Shown here: positions 33,401-40,973 of the stretch, one piece after another | How positions within the stretch are numbered: the first letter of the stretch is position 1 | How the letters are laid out: the number at the start of each line of letters is the position of its first letter | DNA from: Acuticoccus sp965213555 | Lineage (GTDB): Bacteria; Pseudomonadota; Alphaproteobacteria; Rhizobiales; Amorphaceae | Direction: 5' to 3' | DNA length: 64,000 nt | Assembly: GCF_965213555.1 (NCBI RefSeq) | Contig: NZ_OZ243890.1 | Location: 2,108,001 to 2,172,000, forward strand | The notes under the pieces: generated by a model | Seen by the model: only the letters and a program-made list of their open reading frames with translations | Database searches by the model: none | Told to the model about the DNA's origin: nothing | Translations under genes and position numbers: made by a program

Positions 33401-33904
33401 TCAGCCGGCGACAGCGTTCGTCGCCTCCGCGGACACCGCGACAGGCTCGACCGCGAGCGTCGCCGCCTCGACGCCGACGACGCGCACCCGCGTGCCGGCC
33501 GGCAGGTCCGGCCCCGCCACGCGCCACAGGCTGTCGCCCCACGTGACGCGGCCGGTGCCGCCGACGATGGGCTCGGCGAGGATGACCTCCCGGCCGATGT
33601 AGGCCGTCGGGCTGCGGTTCACGCGGTCGGCACCGTCGTCGGGGCGCCGGCCCACCACGAGGCGCGCCGCGAGGACGGCGACGGCGGCGAACGCGATGAA
33701 GGAGACCATCTGCATCTCCCACCCGACCGCCTCGCCGAGCAGCGCCGGCCCGGCGAGCCCGACGGTGCCGGTCAGCGAGGCCGCGAGGCCGAACCAGATG
33801 AGGTTGACGCCGGGCAGCACGACCTCGGCGATGAAGAACAACGCGCCGACGATGAACCAGGCGTACGGACCAAGGTCGCGCAGGACGGCAAGGACGAGCA
33901 TCAT
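33401..33904 (-). CDS. NfeD family membrane protein
   Basis: The 167-residue protein has membrane helices in the first 85 residues (YAWFIVGALFFIAEVVLPGV, NLIWFGLAASLTGTVGLAGP, MVSFIAFAAVAVLAARLVVG) and a soluble OB-fold NfeD domain (YIGREVILAEPIVGGTGRVT to GTRVRVVGVEAATLAVEP). NfeD proteins work with SPFH proteins in membrane domain organisation. The gene overlaps the upstream SPFH gene by four bases, the canonical pairing. Confidence 0.92.
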   Translation of the reverse strand: MMLVLAVLRDLGPYAWFIVGALFFIAEVVLPGVNLIWFGLAASLTGTVGLAGPALLGEAVGWEMQMVSFIAFAAVAVLAARLVVGRRPDDGADRVNRSPTAYIGREVILAEPIVGGTGRVTWGDSLWRVAGPDLPAGTRVRVVGVEAATLAVEPVAVSAEATNAVAG

Positions 33905-35115
33905 CGGCCCTCTCCCGCCTCGGCGCGCAACCGCTCGGCGAGCACGTCAGTCGCCGCGCTCAGGCGGCGCGCGCGCTCCTCGCGCGACGGTGCGGGTGGG
34001 GCGTCCACCGCGACGTCGGCCGCTTCATCCGTCGCCGCACCCTCGCCGACAGCGGGCGGCTCGGCGCTGCCGCGCAGGGGTACGGGCGCCGGAGGCGCGT
34101 TGCCGCTCGCCCGCGCCACGGCGCGCCCGAGCTCACGAGGCGACGGGTCCGTCTGCGGCCGGGACGTAGGAGGGTCGCCACCGAACGCCTCGCGCGCGAT
34201 CTCGGCGATGCCGGCGAGCGAGCCCAGCGTCGCCACAGCATCGATGGGCAGGATCAGCGTGCGCTGGTTGGGCGCCGCAGCGAGGTCGCGCAGGGCACCG
34301 ACGTAGCGGTCCGCCACGAAGTAGTTGATCGCCTGCACCGACCCGTCCTCGATGGCGCGCGACACCGAACGGGTGGCGGTCGCCTCCGCCTCGGCGCTGC
34401 GCTCGCGCGCCTCGGCATCGCGGTAGGCGGCCTCGCGACGCCCCTCAGCGGCGAGGATGAGGGACTGCTTCTCGCCCTCGGCCCGGGCGATCGCGGCGAG
34501 CCGTGCGCCGTCGGCCTCAAGCACCAGCGCGCGCTTCTCACGCTCCGCCTTCATCTGCCGCGCCATCGCCGCGGTGAGGTCGGGTGGAGGGTTGATGTCC
34601 TTGATCTCGATGCGGGTGATCTTCACCCCCCACGGATCCACCGCGGCGTCGACCACCCGCAGGACCCGCGAGTTGATCTCGTCGCGGTTGGACAACAGCT
34701 CGTCGAGGTCCATGGACCCCATGACGGAGCGGATGTTCGTCATGGTGAGGTTGAGGATGCCGACCTCGAGGTCCGTCACCTCGTAGGCGGCGCGCGCCGC
34801 GTCGAGCACCTGGAAGAACGTCACACCGTTCGCGGTCACGGTCGCGTTGTCGCGGGTGATGACCTCCTGGCTCGGCACGTCGAGCACCTGCTCGCGCATG
34901 CTGATCTTCCCGCCGATGCGCTCGACGAAGGGGGTCAGGATGTTCAGCCCCGGTCGCAGCGTCCGGGTGTACCGCCCGAACCGCTCGACGGTGTAGTGCA
35001 TCCCCTGCGGCACCGTCTTCACCGCGGCGACGATCACCACGAAGACGAGGACCGCGACGGCGATCAGGTAAAGGTTGACGCCAAGGTCGAACGGCAGCAC
35101 CGCGAACTCCACCAA
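33901..35115 (-). CDS. SPFH (stomatin/prohibitin) family membrane protein, QmcA type
   Basis: The 404-residue protein has one N-terminal membrane segment (LYLIAVAVLVFVVIVAAV) followed by the SPFH/band-7 domain (VPQGMHYTVERFGRYTRTLR, EQVLDVPSQEVITRDNATVT, DPWGVKITRIEIKDINPPPD) and a helical coiled region (MARQMKAEREKRALVLEADG, IARAEGEKQSLILAAEGRRE). The tail after about residue 315 is an acidic, proline-rich extension not present in QmcA. SPFH proteins form large oligomeric cages on membranes and often bind proteases. It is translated together with the NfeD gene. Confidence 0.92.
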   Translation of the reverse strand: MVEFAVLPFDLGVNLYLIAVAVLVFVVIVAAVKTVPQGMHYTVERFGRYTRTLRPGLNILTPFVERIGGKISMREQVLDVPSQEVITRDNATVTANGVTFFQVLDAARAAYEVTDLEVGILNLTMTNIRSVMGSMDLDELLSNRDEINSRVLRVVDAAVDPWGVKITRIEIKDINPPPDLTAAMARQMKAEREKRALVLEADGARLAAIARAEGEKQSLILAAEGRREAAYRDAEARERSAEAEATATRSVSRAIEDGSVQAINYFVADRYVGALRDLAAAPNQRTLILPIDAVATLGSLAGIAEIAREAFGGDPPTSRPQTDPSPRELGRAVARASGNAPPAPVPLRGSAEPPAVGEGAATDEAADVAVDAPPAPSREERARRLSAATDVLAERLRAEAGEGR

Positions 35116-35258
35116 ACATCGTGTCAGGATGTGGGCATCGCGAGGCGGCAGCGCAAATCAGGTCGCATGGGGTCTGGGAGACAGCCCTCCCGACGCGCTG
35201 GACCGGCGCGGACGGCCGCGCCGCCGCCCGCACCGGTCCGATCGAGCCGGAGGGTGGC

Positions 35259-35789
35259 CTAGCGCGAGGCGTTGGCACCCGCCGTTTCGAGGGAGACATA
35301 CTTGCGCGTCACGTCCGAGACCATCGGGCGCAGCGTGCGGACCATCTCCTCCTCCTCACGCAGCGAGGTTTGCAATGGCGAGGTGTCGGAGTGTCCCGCG
35401 GCCTCAGCCATCACGAGAAGCGAATCGTAGGATGCGACCTCGTAGTTCTCGAAGCCGTAGCCGGCGAACAGGTTCTTCAGGACCTCGTCCTCCGCAGCGG
35501 CGTGGGTCAGGGTCGGGATCTGCCCCACGAGCCCCATCACCCCTTCCTTGAAGGAGGACGCGCTCTCGCCATACTGCGACATCAGCGCCTCGAGCCGCTC
35601 GGCCTGCGCCTGCGTCTCGTCCCGGTGACGACGCAGCGCAGCGTGCAGCTCCGGGTAACGCTCAAGGCGCTCGATCTGGTTGTCGAGGATCGACAGGCCC
35701 TGCTTCTCGAGCCCGTGGGTGTTTTTGAGGCCGGTCACGAAGACGTCGAACGCCGGCCTCTCGCGGTCGACCGTTGCAGTCATCGCCAT
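35259..35789 (-). CDS. DUF892 (YciE/YciF-like ferritin-fold) protein
   Basis: The 176-residue product is a four-helix bundle of the DUF892 family: FVTGLKNTHGLEKQGLSILD, ELHAALRRHRDETQAQAERL, HAAAEDEVLKNLFAGYGFEN and EEEEMVRTLRPMVSDVTRKY. Such proteins are ferritin-like stress proteins, possibly without a metal site. Just upstream, AAGGCTCCGTTTCGA is repeated twice (about 35790-35830), probably part of its leader. No operon partner is evident. Confidence 0.85.
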   Translation of the reverse strand: MAMTATVDRERPAFDVFVTGLKNTHGLEKQGLSILDNQIERLERYPELHAALRRHRDETQAQAERLEALMSQYGESASSFKEGVMGLVGQIPTLTHAAAEDEVLKNLFAGYGFENYEVASYDSLLVMAEAAGHSDTSPLQTSLREEEEMVRTLRPMVSDVTRKYVSLETAGANASR

Positions 35790-35988
35790 AGAAGGCTCCG
35801 TTTCGAAGAAGGCTCCGTTTCGATTGGATCGATCCTCGCAACGCGCGGTTCCCCCAGGTGTTCCTGTCAGCCCCGTTCAGCCCCGTGCGGCCGTGGGCCG
35901 CGCGACCGAGTGACGAACCGCACTGCTGGTCCGTCGTTCTGCCAAGGAGCGGTTCGACCGCCGCCAATCCAACAAGGGGGATGCCTTG

Positions 35989-37860
35989 ATGCTAAGAACC
36001 GCAGCAATCCTGCTCGGCAGCGTCTCGCTATGCGCGACCGCCGCGGCTCAGCAGGCGGCCGACCTCCCCGCGAAGCTGCCCCCGACCCACGAGCAGCTCG
36101 ACGATCCGCGGTCCGCGAACGTCACCGTCGTCGGGCACGTGCTGGAGCCGGTGCAGCTGGAGCCGACCCGCGAGCGCATCGACCGGCTGTCCAAGCCCGC
36201 CGGCTTCGAGGTCGAGGTGTTCGCCCAGGACCTTGTCAACCCGCGCATGATCGCGGTCGCCGACGACGGCACGCTCTACGTCACACGGCGCAGCGTCGGC
36301 GACGTCCTCATGCTGCGCGACACGGACGGAGACGGCCGCGCGGACGAGCGGCAGGTGGTCGCCTCCCGTCCCATGATGCACGGCATCGACGTCGACGGGA
36401 CGGACGTCTACCTGACCACGGTGGCGGAGGTGTACCGCACCAAGCGCCGCGCGGACGGCTCCCTGGAGCCCCTGACGCGCATCATCGACGACCTGCCGGC
36501 GGGCGGCCAGCACCCCAACCGCACGGTCGTGATGGGGCCGGACGGCAAGCTCTACATCTCCGTCGGCTCCACCTGCAACGCGTGCGGCGAGACCGACCCT
36601 GAGAATGCCACGATGGTGCGCGCCGAGCCGGACGGGTCCTCGCGCACCATCTTCGCGTCCGGCCTGCGCAACACCATCGGCTATGCCTTCGAGCCCTCGA
36701 CCGGCGAGCTGTGGGGGATGGACCATGGCATCGACTGGCTCGGTGACAACGAGCAGCACGAGGAGCTGAACCACATCGTCGCGGGCGCCAAGTACGGCTG
36801 GCCCTACATCTACGGCGACGGCAAGTTCAACCCGCAGGACGCCCCGCCCAACGGCATCACCATGGAGGAGTGGGCGGCTGAGAGCGCCGAGCCGGTCGGC
36901 CTGTACGTGCCGCACTCGGCACCGATGCAGCTCACCTTCTACACGGGCGATGCGTTTCCCGAGGAGTACCGTGGCGACGCCTACATCGCGATGCGCGGGT
37001 CGTGGAACCGCAAGCCGCCCTCCGGCTACGAGGTGCTGCGCATCGACTTCGAGGACGGTCGGCCGGTGGGCTTTGAGCCGTTCATCACCGGCTTCCTGAT
37101 GGAGGACGAGGCGAGCCCAACCGGCTGGGGCCAGATGGGCCGCATCGCGGGCCTCGCCGAGGGTCCGGACGGCGCGCTGTACCTGTCCGACGACACCAAC
37201 GGGGTGATCTACCGCATCGCCTACGCCGGCGACGGCGAGCCCGGCACCGCGTCGCTCCGGCCGACCAACGAGGCTGGCGCCTCGGTGCGCATGACGATGG
37301 CTGACCCGCCGGAGAAGCCCGCGGCGAAGGTCGGCGAACTCGCCAAGGACATCGTGACGCCGAGCGGCGGACCCATCGAGGTGACCTCGACGGCGTTCGA
37401 GGACGGCGCGCCCATCCCGGACACCCACGCCGCGGAGGGTGACAACATCTCGCCGCCGCTCGACTGGGGCGCGGGGCCGGACGGCACGGCGAGCTACGTC
37501 GTGCTGATGGAGGATCCCGACGTCGCGAACGACGCGCCGTTCGTCCACTGGGTCGCCTACAACATCCCGGCCGACGTGACGGAGCTTGTCGAGGGCGTGC
37601 CCGGCACGCCGAAGGTCGCCGAGCCTGAGGGGATGCTGCAGGGCGCCAACGACCGCGGCTCGACGGGCTACTACGGGATGCGCCCACCGATCGGGGACCC
37701 CGCGCACGCCTACCACATCATGGTGTTCGCCCTCGACACCATGCTCGACCTGCCGCACGGCGCCTCGCGTCAGGAGGTGGTCGACGCGATGGAGGGGCAC
37801 GTCCTGTCCGTTGGCGAGGTCGTCGGCACCTACGAGCGCACCGAGGTCGCCGCGAACTGA
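35989..37860 (+). CDS. Fusion of a PQQ-dependent sugar dehydrogenase-like propeller and a PEBP (YbhB/YbcL) domain
   Basis: The 623-residue protein starts with a signal peptide (MLRTAAILLGSVSLCATAAA) after AAGGGGG. Residues about 60-415 form a beta-propeller of the soluble glucose dehydrogenase/GSDH type (FAQDLVNPRMIAVADDGTLY, HPNRTVVMGPDGKLYISVGS, GLRNTIGYAFEPSTGELWGM, AGLAEGPDGALYLSDDTNGV). Residues about 465-620 are a phosphatidylethanolamine-binding protein domain (DNISPPLDWGAGPDGTASYV, FVHWVAYNIP, STGYYGMRPPIGDPAHAYHI). Both domains should act in the periplasm; the combined role is not known. An adjacent TTG at 35986 is a less likely start. A strong palindrome follows the stop. Confidence 0.88.
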   Translation: MLRTAAILLGSVSLCATAAAQQAADLPAKLPPTHEQLDDPRSANVTVVGHVLEPVQLEPTRERIDRLSKPAGFEVEVFAQDLVNPRMIAVADDGTLYVTRRSVGDVLMLRDTDGDGRADERQVVASRPMMHGIDVDGTDVYLTTVAEVYRTKRRADGSLEPLTRIIDDLPAGGQHPNRTVVMGPDGKLYISVGSTCNACGETDPENATMVRAEPDGSSRTIFASGLRNTIGYAFEPSTGELWGMDHGIDWLGDNEQHEELNHIVAGAKYGWPYIYGDGKFNPQDAPPNGITMEEWAAESAEPVGLYVPHSAPMQLTFYTGDAFPEEYRGDAYIAMRGSWNRKPPSGYEVLRIDFEDGRPVGFEPFITGFLMEDEASPTGWGQMGRIAGLAEGPDGALYLSDDTNGVIYRIAYAGDGEPGTASLRPTNEAGASVRMTMADPPEKPAAKVGELAKDIVTPSGGPIEVTSTAFEDGAPIPDTHAAEGDNISPPLDWGAGPDGTASYVVLMEDPDVANDAPFVHWVAYNIPADVTELVEGVPGTPKVAEPEGMLQGANDRGSTGYYGMRPPIGDPAHAYHIMVFALDTMLDLPHGASRQEVVDAMEGHVLSVGEVVGTYERTEVAAN

Positions 37861-37867
37861 GTGGTGT

Positions 37868-37885
37868 TCCGGCGCGCGCGCCGGA
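37868..37885 (+). terminator. Perfect GC palindrome after the propeller/PEBP gene
   Basis: TCCGGCGCGCGCGCCGGA is a perfect 18-base palindrome starting seven bases after the stop codon. It can form a strong hairpin but has no U-run, so it is at best a weak or Rho-assisted terminator. Confidence 0.4.
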
Positions 37886-37891
37886 CCGGGT

Positions 37892-38432
37892 TCATTTGGA
37901 GGCGCGGCGCTTGGCGGCACGCGCCTCGCTAAAGGGCTTGTTCCAGTCGCCAGCCATGATGGAGCCGTACGGGTCCACGTGGTCGACGATCCTGGCAAGC
38001 CCGAACGCCGCAATCTGCGCCTCGATGGCCTGCGGCCGCCTGGAGGCGGACGGCAGCTCCGAAAGGTCCGGCGCGCTGCGGTCGAAGCGCACGTCGGGCC
38101 CCCGCGTCTCTCCGGCGAGGACGTCCCCCGCGAGGGGAGACAATGTGCGCCGACGGCTCGATGAAGGAGTTGAGGAACGGGTTCATCTGGAACGCCGCCA
38201 TCACCGCGTTCGAAGGCCGCGCTGCGTCCTACCGCGCGCCGCCGCCGGAGTACGTCACCTTGCGGCCGGCGTCGAGGAGGTGCGCGGAATCAAGGTCAGC
38301 GACGACGGAGATCGCCACCGAGCAGCCGATGTCCGCCGAGCGCATGCCCGGATGGATCGCGGTCGCTGCGACGCCGCCGACAGGGATGGGGCCGGCCGGG
38401 CCCGCGTCGGGGCGGTCTCATCCGTCGTCATG
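37892..38432 (-). pseudogene. RtcB-family RNA ligase remnant
   Basis: On the minus strand one frame reads GPIPVGGVAATAIHPGMRSA, DIGCSVAISVVADLDSAHLL and DAGRKVTYSGGGAR before an in-frame TAG; it then continues MAAFQMNPFLNSFIEPSAHI and shifts frame. A further piece in another frame, RPQAIEAQIAAFGLARIVDH and VDPYGSIMAGDW, matches the C-terminus of the RtcB2-like proteins of proteobacteria and stops at 37892. The middle of the gene, including most metal ligands, is deleted. The functional ancestor joined RNA ends; this copy cannot. Confidence 0.72.
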
Positions 38433-38538
38433 GGTCCGCTCCTTTGGTCGGGTGACCGGGCGGACGCTTGTTGCGGGCGCGGTCACCGATGCTTGCGGGC
38501 GGCCGAGGCGCGCCCGCAGCAGGTGCCGCGTCGCGCGC

Positions 38539-39426
38539 CTAGGCGGGCTGGTTCTCCGGCTGGCCGGCAGCAGCCTGCTCACCCTCGACGTCGCCGGGTG
38601 CGGGCTGCATCAGGTCCTCCACCGAGGCGCCCTCCGCGGGCGCCTCCTCGCCGGCGATGGGATCGGCGGCCTCCTCGGCGAGGGCGGGCTCGTAGGGCCC
38701 GTCCTCCGAGGCGCCGACGTCGTAGCCGGTCTCGCCCTGCGAGCGCAGCAGCCCATCGAGCGCCGCGCGGGCGACGAGGTCGCAGTACAGCGTGATGGCG
38801 CGCGCTGCATCGTCGTTGCCGGGGATCGGGTGGGTGATCCCGTCGGGGTCGCAGTTGGTGTCGAGGATGGCGACGATGGGGATGTTCAGCCGCCGCGCCT
38901 CCTGGATGGCGATGGCCTCGCGGTTGGTGTCGATGACGAACACGATGTCGGGGGTGCCGCCCATCGACTTGATGCCGCCGAGGTTGCGCTCGAGCTTCGC
39001 GCGCTCGCGGTCGAGGTTGAGCCGCTCCTTCTTGGTGAGGCCCTGTGCCTCGCCATCCATCATCTCCTCGAGCCCGTTGAGCCGACGGATGGAGTGCGAG
39101 ATCGTCTTCCAGTTGGTCAGCATGCCGCCGAGCCAGCGCGCGTTGACGTAGTACTGCGCGCACTCCGCCGCCGACGTCGCCACCGCCTCTTGTGCCTGCC
39201 GCTTGGTGCCGACGATCAGGAGCCGTCCGCCCTTGGCGACGGTGTCCGACACCGCCTTCAGCGCCTGGTGCAGCAGCGGCACCGTCTGGGCGAGGTCGAG
39301 GATGTGGATGTTGTTGCGGGCACCGAAGATGTAGTCCGCCATCTTCGGGTTCCAGCGGTGCGTCTGGTGGCCGAAGTGGACGCCAGCTTCGAGTAGCTGA
39401 CGCATCGTGAAGTCGGGAAGGGCCAT
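38539..39426 (-). CDS. rpsB: 30S ribosomal protein S2
   Basis: The 295-residue protein is S2: MALPDFTMRQLLEAGVHFGH, RWNPKMADYIFGARNNIHIL, GTKRQAQEAVATSAAECAQY, ARWLGGMLTNWKTISHSIRR, DTNREAIAIQEARRLNIPIV and PGNDDAARAITLYCDL. After about residue 235 comes a 60-residue acidic tail common in alphaproteobacterial S2. In most genomes tsf (elongation factor Ts) follows rpsB in the same operon. Here the downstream 678 bp contain only the rtcB remnant, so tsf is not linked. GGACAACC precedes the start at 39426. Confidence 0.97.
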   Translation of the reverse strand: MALPDFTMRQLLEAGVHFGHQTHRWNPKMADYIFGARNNIHILDLAQTVPLLHQALKAVSDTVAKGGRLLIVGTKRQAQEAVATSAAECAQYYVNARWLGGMLTNWKTISHSIRRLNGLEEMMDGEAQGLTKKERLNLDRERAKLERNLGGIKSMGGTPDIVFVIDTNREAIAIQEARRLNIPIVAILDTNCDPDGITHPIPGNDDAARAITLYCDLVARAALDGLLRSQGETGYDVGASEDGPYEPALAEEAADPIAGEEAPAEGASVEDLMQPAPGDVEGEQAAAGQPENQPA

Positions 39427-39651
39427 GGTTGTCCTGTCCGGTTGTGCCGCCGCGAGCGGGGCCTAGTCGCAACCAGGCACCGGAGGATCGCTCGCGTGTG
39501 AGATCGCGCCGATATATCCGGGCGAAGGCTCGCTCGCAAGCACCAGCCGGTCGCCCCGATGGCGACCGGGGCAGCGGTTGAACGCTCACGATCCGTGGAA
39601 CATGCGCCGTCGCGCGGCTTTGCCCTAGCATCACTCGAAAGGGAATACGTC

Positions 39652-39936
39652 ATGCGTAGACAACTTATCGCAGCCACCGCTGCGGTCGGACTGATGACGT
39701 CCGCCGCCGCGTTCGCGCAGACCGTCGAGGTCGAGGAGGACGAGGGTGTCCTCGAGGAGACGGGCGAGGCCGTCGGCACGGCGGTCGGCGAGACCGCGGA
39801 GGCGACCGGGGAGGCCGTCGAGGAGACCGGAGAGGTCGCGGCCGAGACCGCCGATGCGGCCGAGGACGCCGCCGCCGACGACGAGGAGATCGAGGTCGAA
39901 GGCGATGAGGAGGTCGAGGTTCGCGTCAACAACTGA
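39652..39936 (+). CDS. Small acidic secreted protein with 11-residue repeats
   Basis: The 94-residue protein has a signal peptide (MRRQLIAATAAVGLMTSAAA, cleavage near FAQ) after GAAAGGG. The mature part is highly acidic with a repeating pattern of eleven residues (ETGEAVGTAVG, ETAEATGEAVE, ETGEVAAETAD). The same ATGEA-type repeat occurs in the PRC-barrel protein at 6566. The pattern suggests an amphipathic helix or a desiccation-type disordered protein. No homologous domain was recognised. It stands alone, divergent from rpsB. Confidence 0.72.
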   Translation: MRRQLIAATAAVGLMTSAAAFAQTVEVEEDEGVLEETGEAVGTAVGETAEATGEAVEETGEVAAETADAAEDAAADDEEIEVEGDEEVEVRVNN

Positions 39937-40130
39937 CGTCTCGACCCGCCGACGCGAGGGGAACCGGCTGGCGGGCAAGGCCGTCGTCGTTTCCGCAGCG
40001 TCGCGAACGGGACGCGGCGTCCTGCATCACGTTGCCGAAGTCCGACGCCCGTCGGCGCGTGAGGGCCGTCCGACACCCGCCACCAACATGGCGAAACCCT
40101 TGCCTTGCGCGCCGGGCGCTTTGCGGTCCT

Positions 40131-40239
40131 CAAGCGGTCTCCTTAGGGTTCGTTGGAACTGCCAACTCCAAGAAGACCGTACTGGATCAACGCGCTGGAG
40201 CATCTGACCCGGGTCTTAGGCGACCCAGGATGCCCTGGG
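40131..40239. repeat. Bipartite palindromic element, copy B (degenerate)
   Basis: AAGCGGTCTCCTTAGGGTT, a spacer, CCAACTCCAAGAAGACCG and then GAGCATCTGACCCGGGTC with GACCCAGGATGCCC follow the same order as copy A, with more mismatches. The CTAG ends are lost. Unlike the other copies it is not at a stop codon but lies just beyond an IS5-type remnant. Confidence 0.6.
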
Positions 40240-40251
40240 CTGCGGACCCCA

Positions 40252-40646
40252 TCAGCACCACCACATGATCAGCATGGCGAGGCGACGGCGGGGGCGTAGT
40301 TGGCGCTGGGACGATCGTACCGGGTCGCGCCGCGCCGCCAGTCCTCCCGATGGCCGATCGTGCGCTCGATGCTGCGGCCCCGCCTGCACGGCGTCTCGTC
40401 GAGAGGGTGATAAGTTTGCAGGTCGGATGGCTTGGGATGACCGGCAAGGGTCCACGTTCGATCACGGTTCGACGCAGCTTATGATCAGCGTGGGCCGGCC
40501 GGCAGGTCTTTCCAGCGGCAGCCGCTCCTCAGCACATGAATGATCCCTGAGATCACGAACCGGTCGTCCACGCACCGCGCACCCGGCGGGTTCGTCGGCA
40601 AGTGCGGCTCGATCGCGGCCCACGGGCGATCGCTCGCCGCAAGCTC
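40252..40646 (-). pseudogene. IS5-family transposase remnant
   Basis: The right part encodes the N-terminal block ASDRPWAAIEPHLPTN, then RCVDDRFVISGIIHVLRSGC and RWKDLPA, typical of IS5-family transposases. It jumps directly to C-terminal sequence: VIERGPLPVIPSHP, then, in another frame, GRSIERTIGHREDWRRGATR, YDRPSANYAPAVALAML and a stop at 40252. The whole catalytic centre between is deleted and at least one frameshift separates the rest. No terminal inverted repeats were found. Confidence 0.75.
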
Positions 40647-40973
40647 ATTTGCCGCAACGCTTCCCCAACACGCGCCGCTGACGCGGCATGATGCGACGAG
40701 GCCCGTAGAGGGTTGGTTGGGGCCGCAGCCCAGGCCAAGCCCGCCGCGCGAGCGTCCCATCGCGGCGCTGAACCACCGGCCGCTGCGCATCCGTCGGTTC
40801 CGCTCGTTCGGCCACGATCTCGCCTGCCCACCCACTTCAGGCAGATGGGTCGGGTCTCGTTGGCTTCCGGTCATTGGGGCATGGCCCAGTCTCGTCCGCC
40901 GGCGGACCACCTCGGGCTCGCCAGCCCGCACGACGCGGCGGGACGCCGGCGCGTGGCCGGCGTCCCGGTGCCA
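40647..40973. other. Gene-free segment upstream of the IS remnant
   Basis: The minus-strand frame continues open but its composition is random-looking and nothing resembles a known protein. GGTTGGTTGGGGCCGCAG near 40712 resembles the inner arm of the palindromic element but has no matching partner. I see no gene here. Confidence 0.45.

Noticed and set aside
40456..40470. A second GTTC-N7-GTTC match as a LexA box
   Set aside because: It lies within the IS5-type transposase remnant, far from any start codon, and is expected by chance in a 64-kb GC-rich window.
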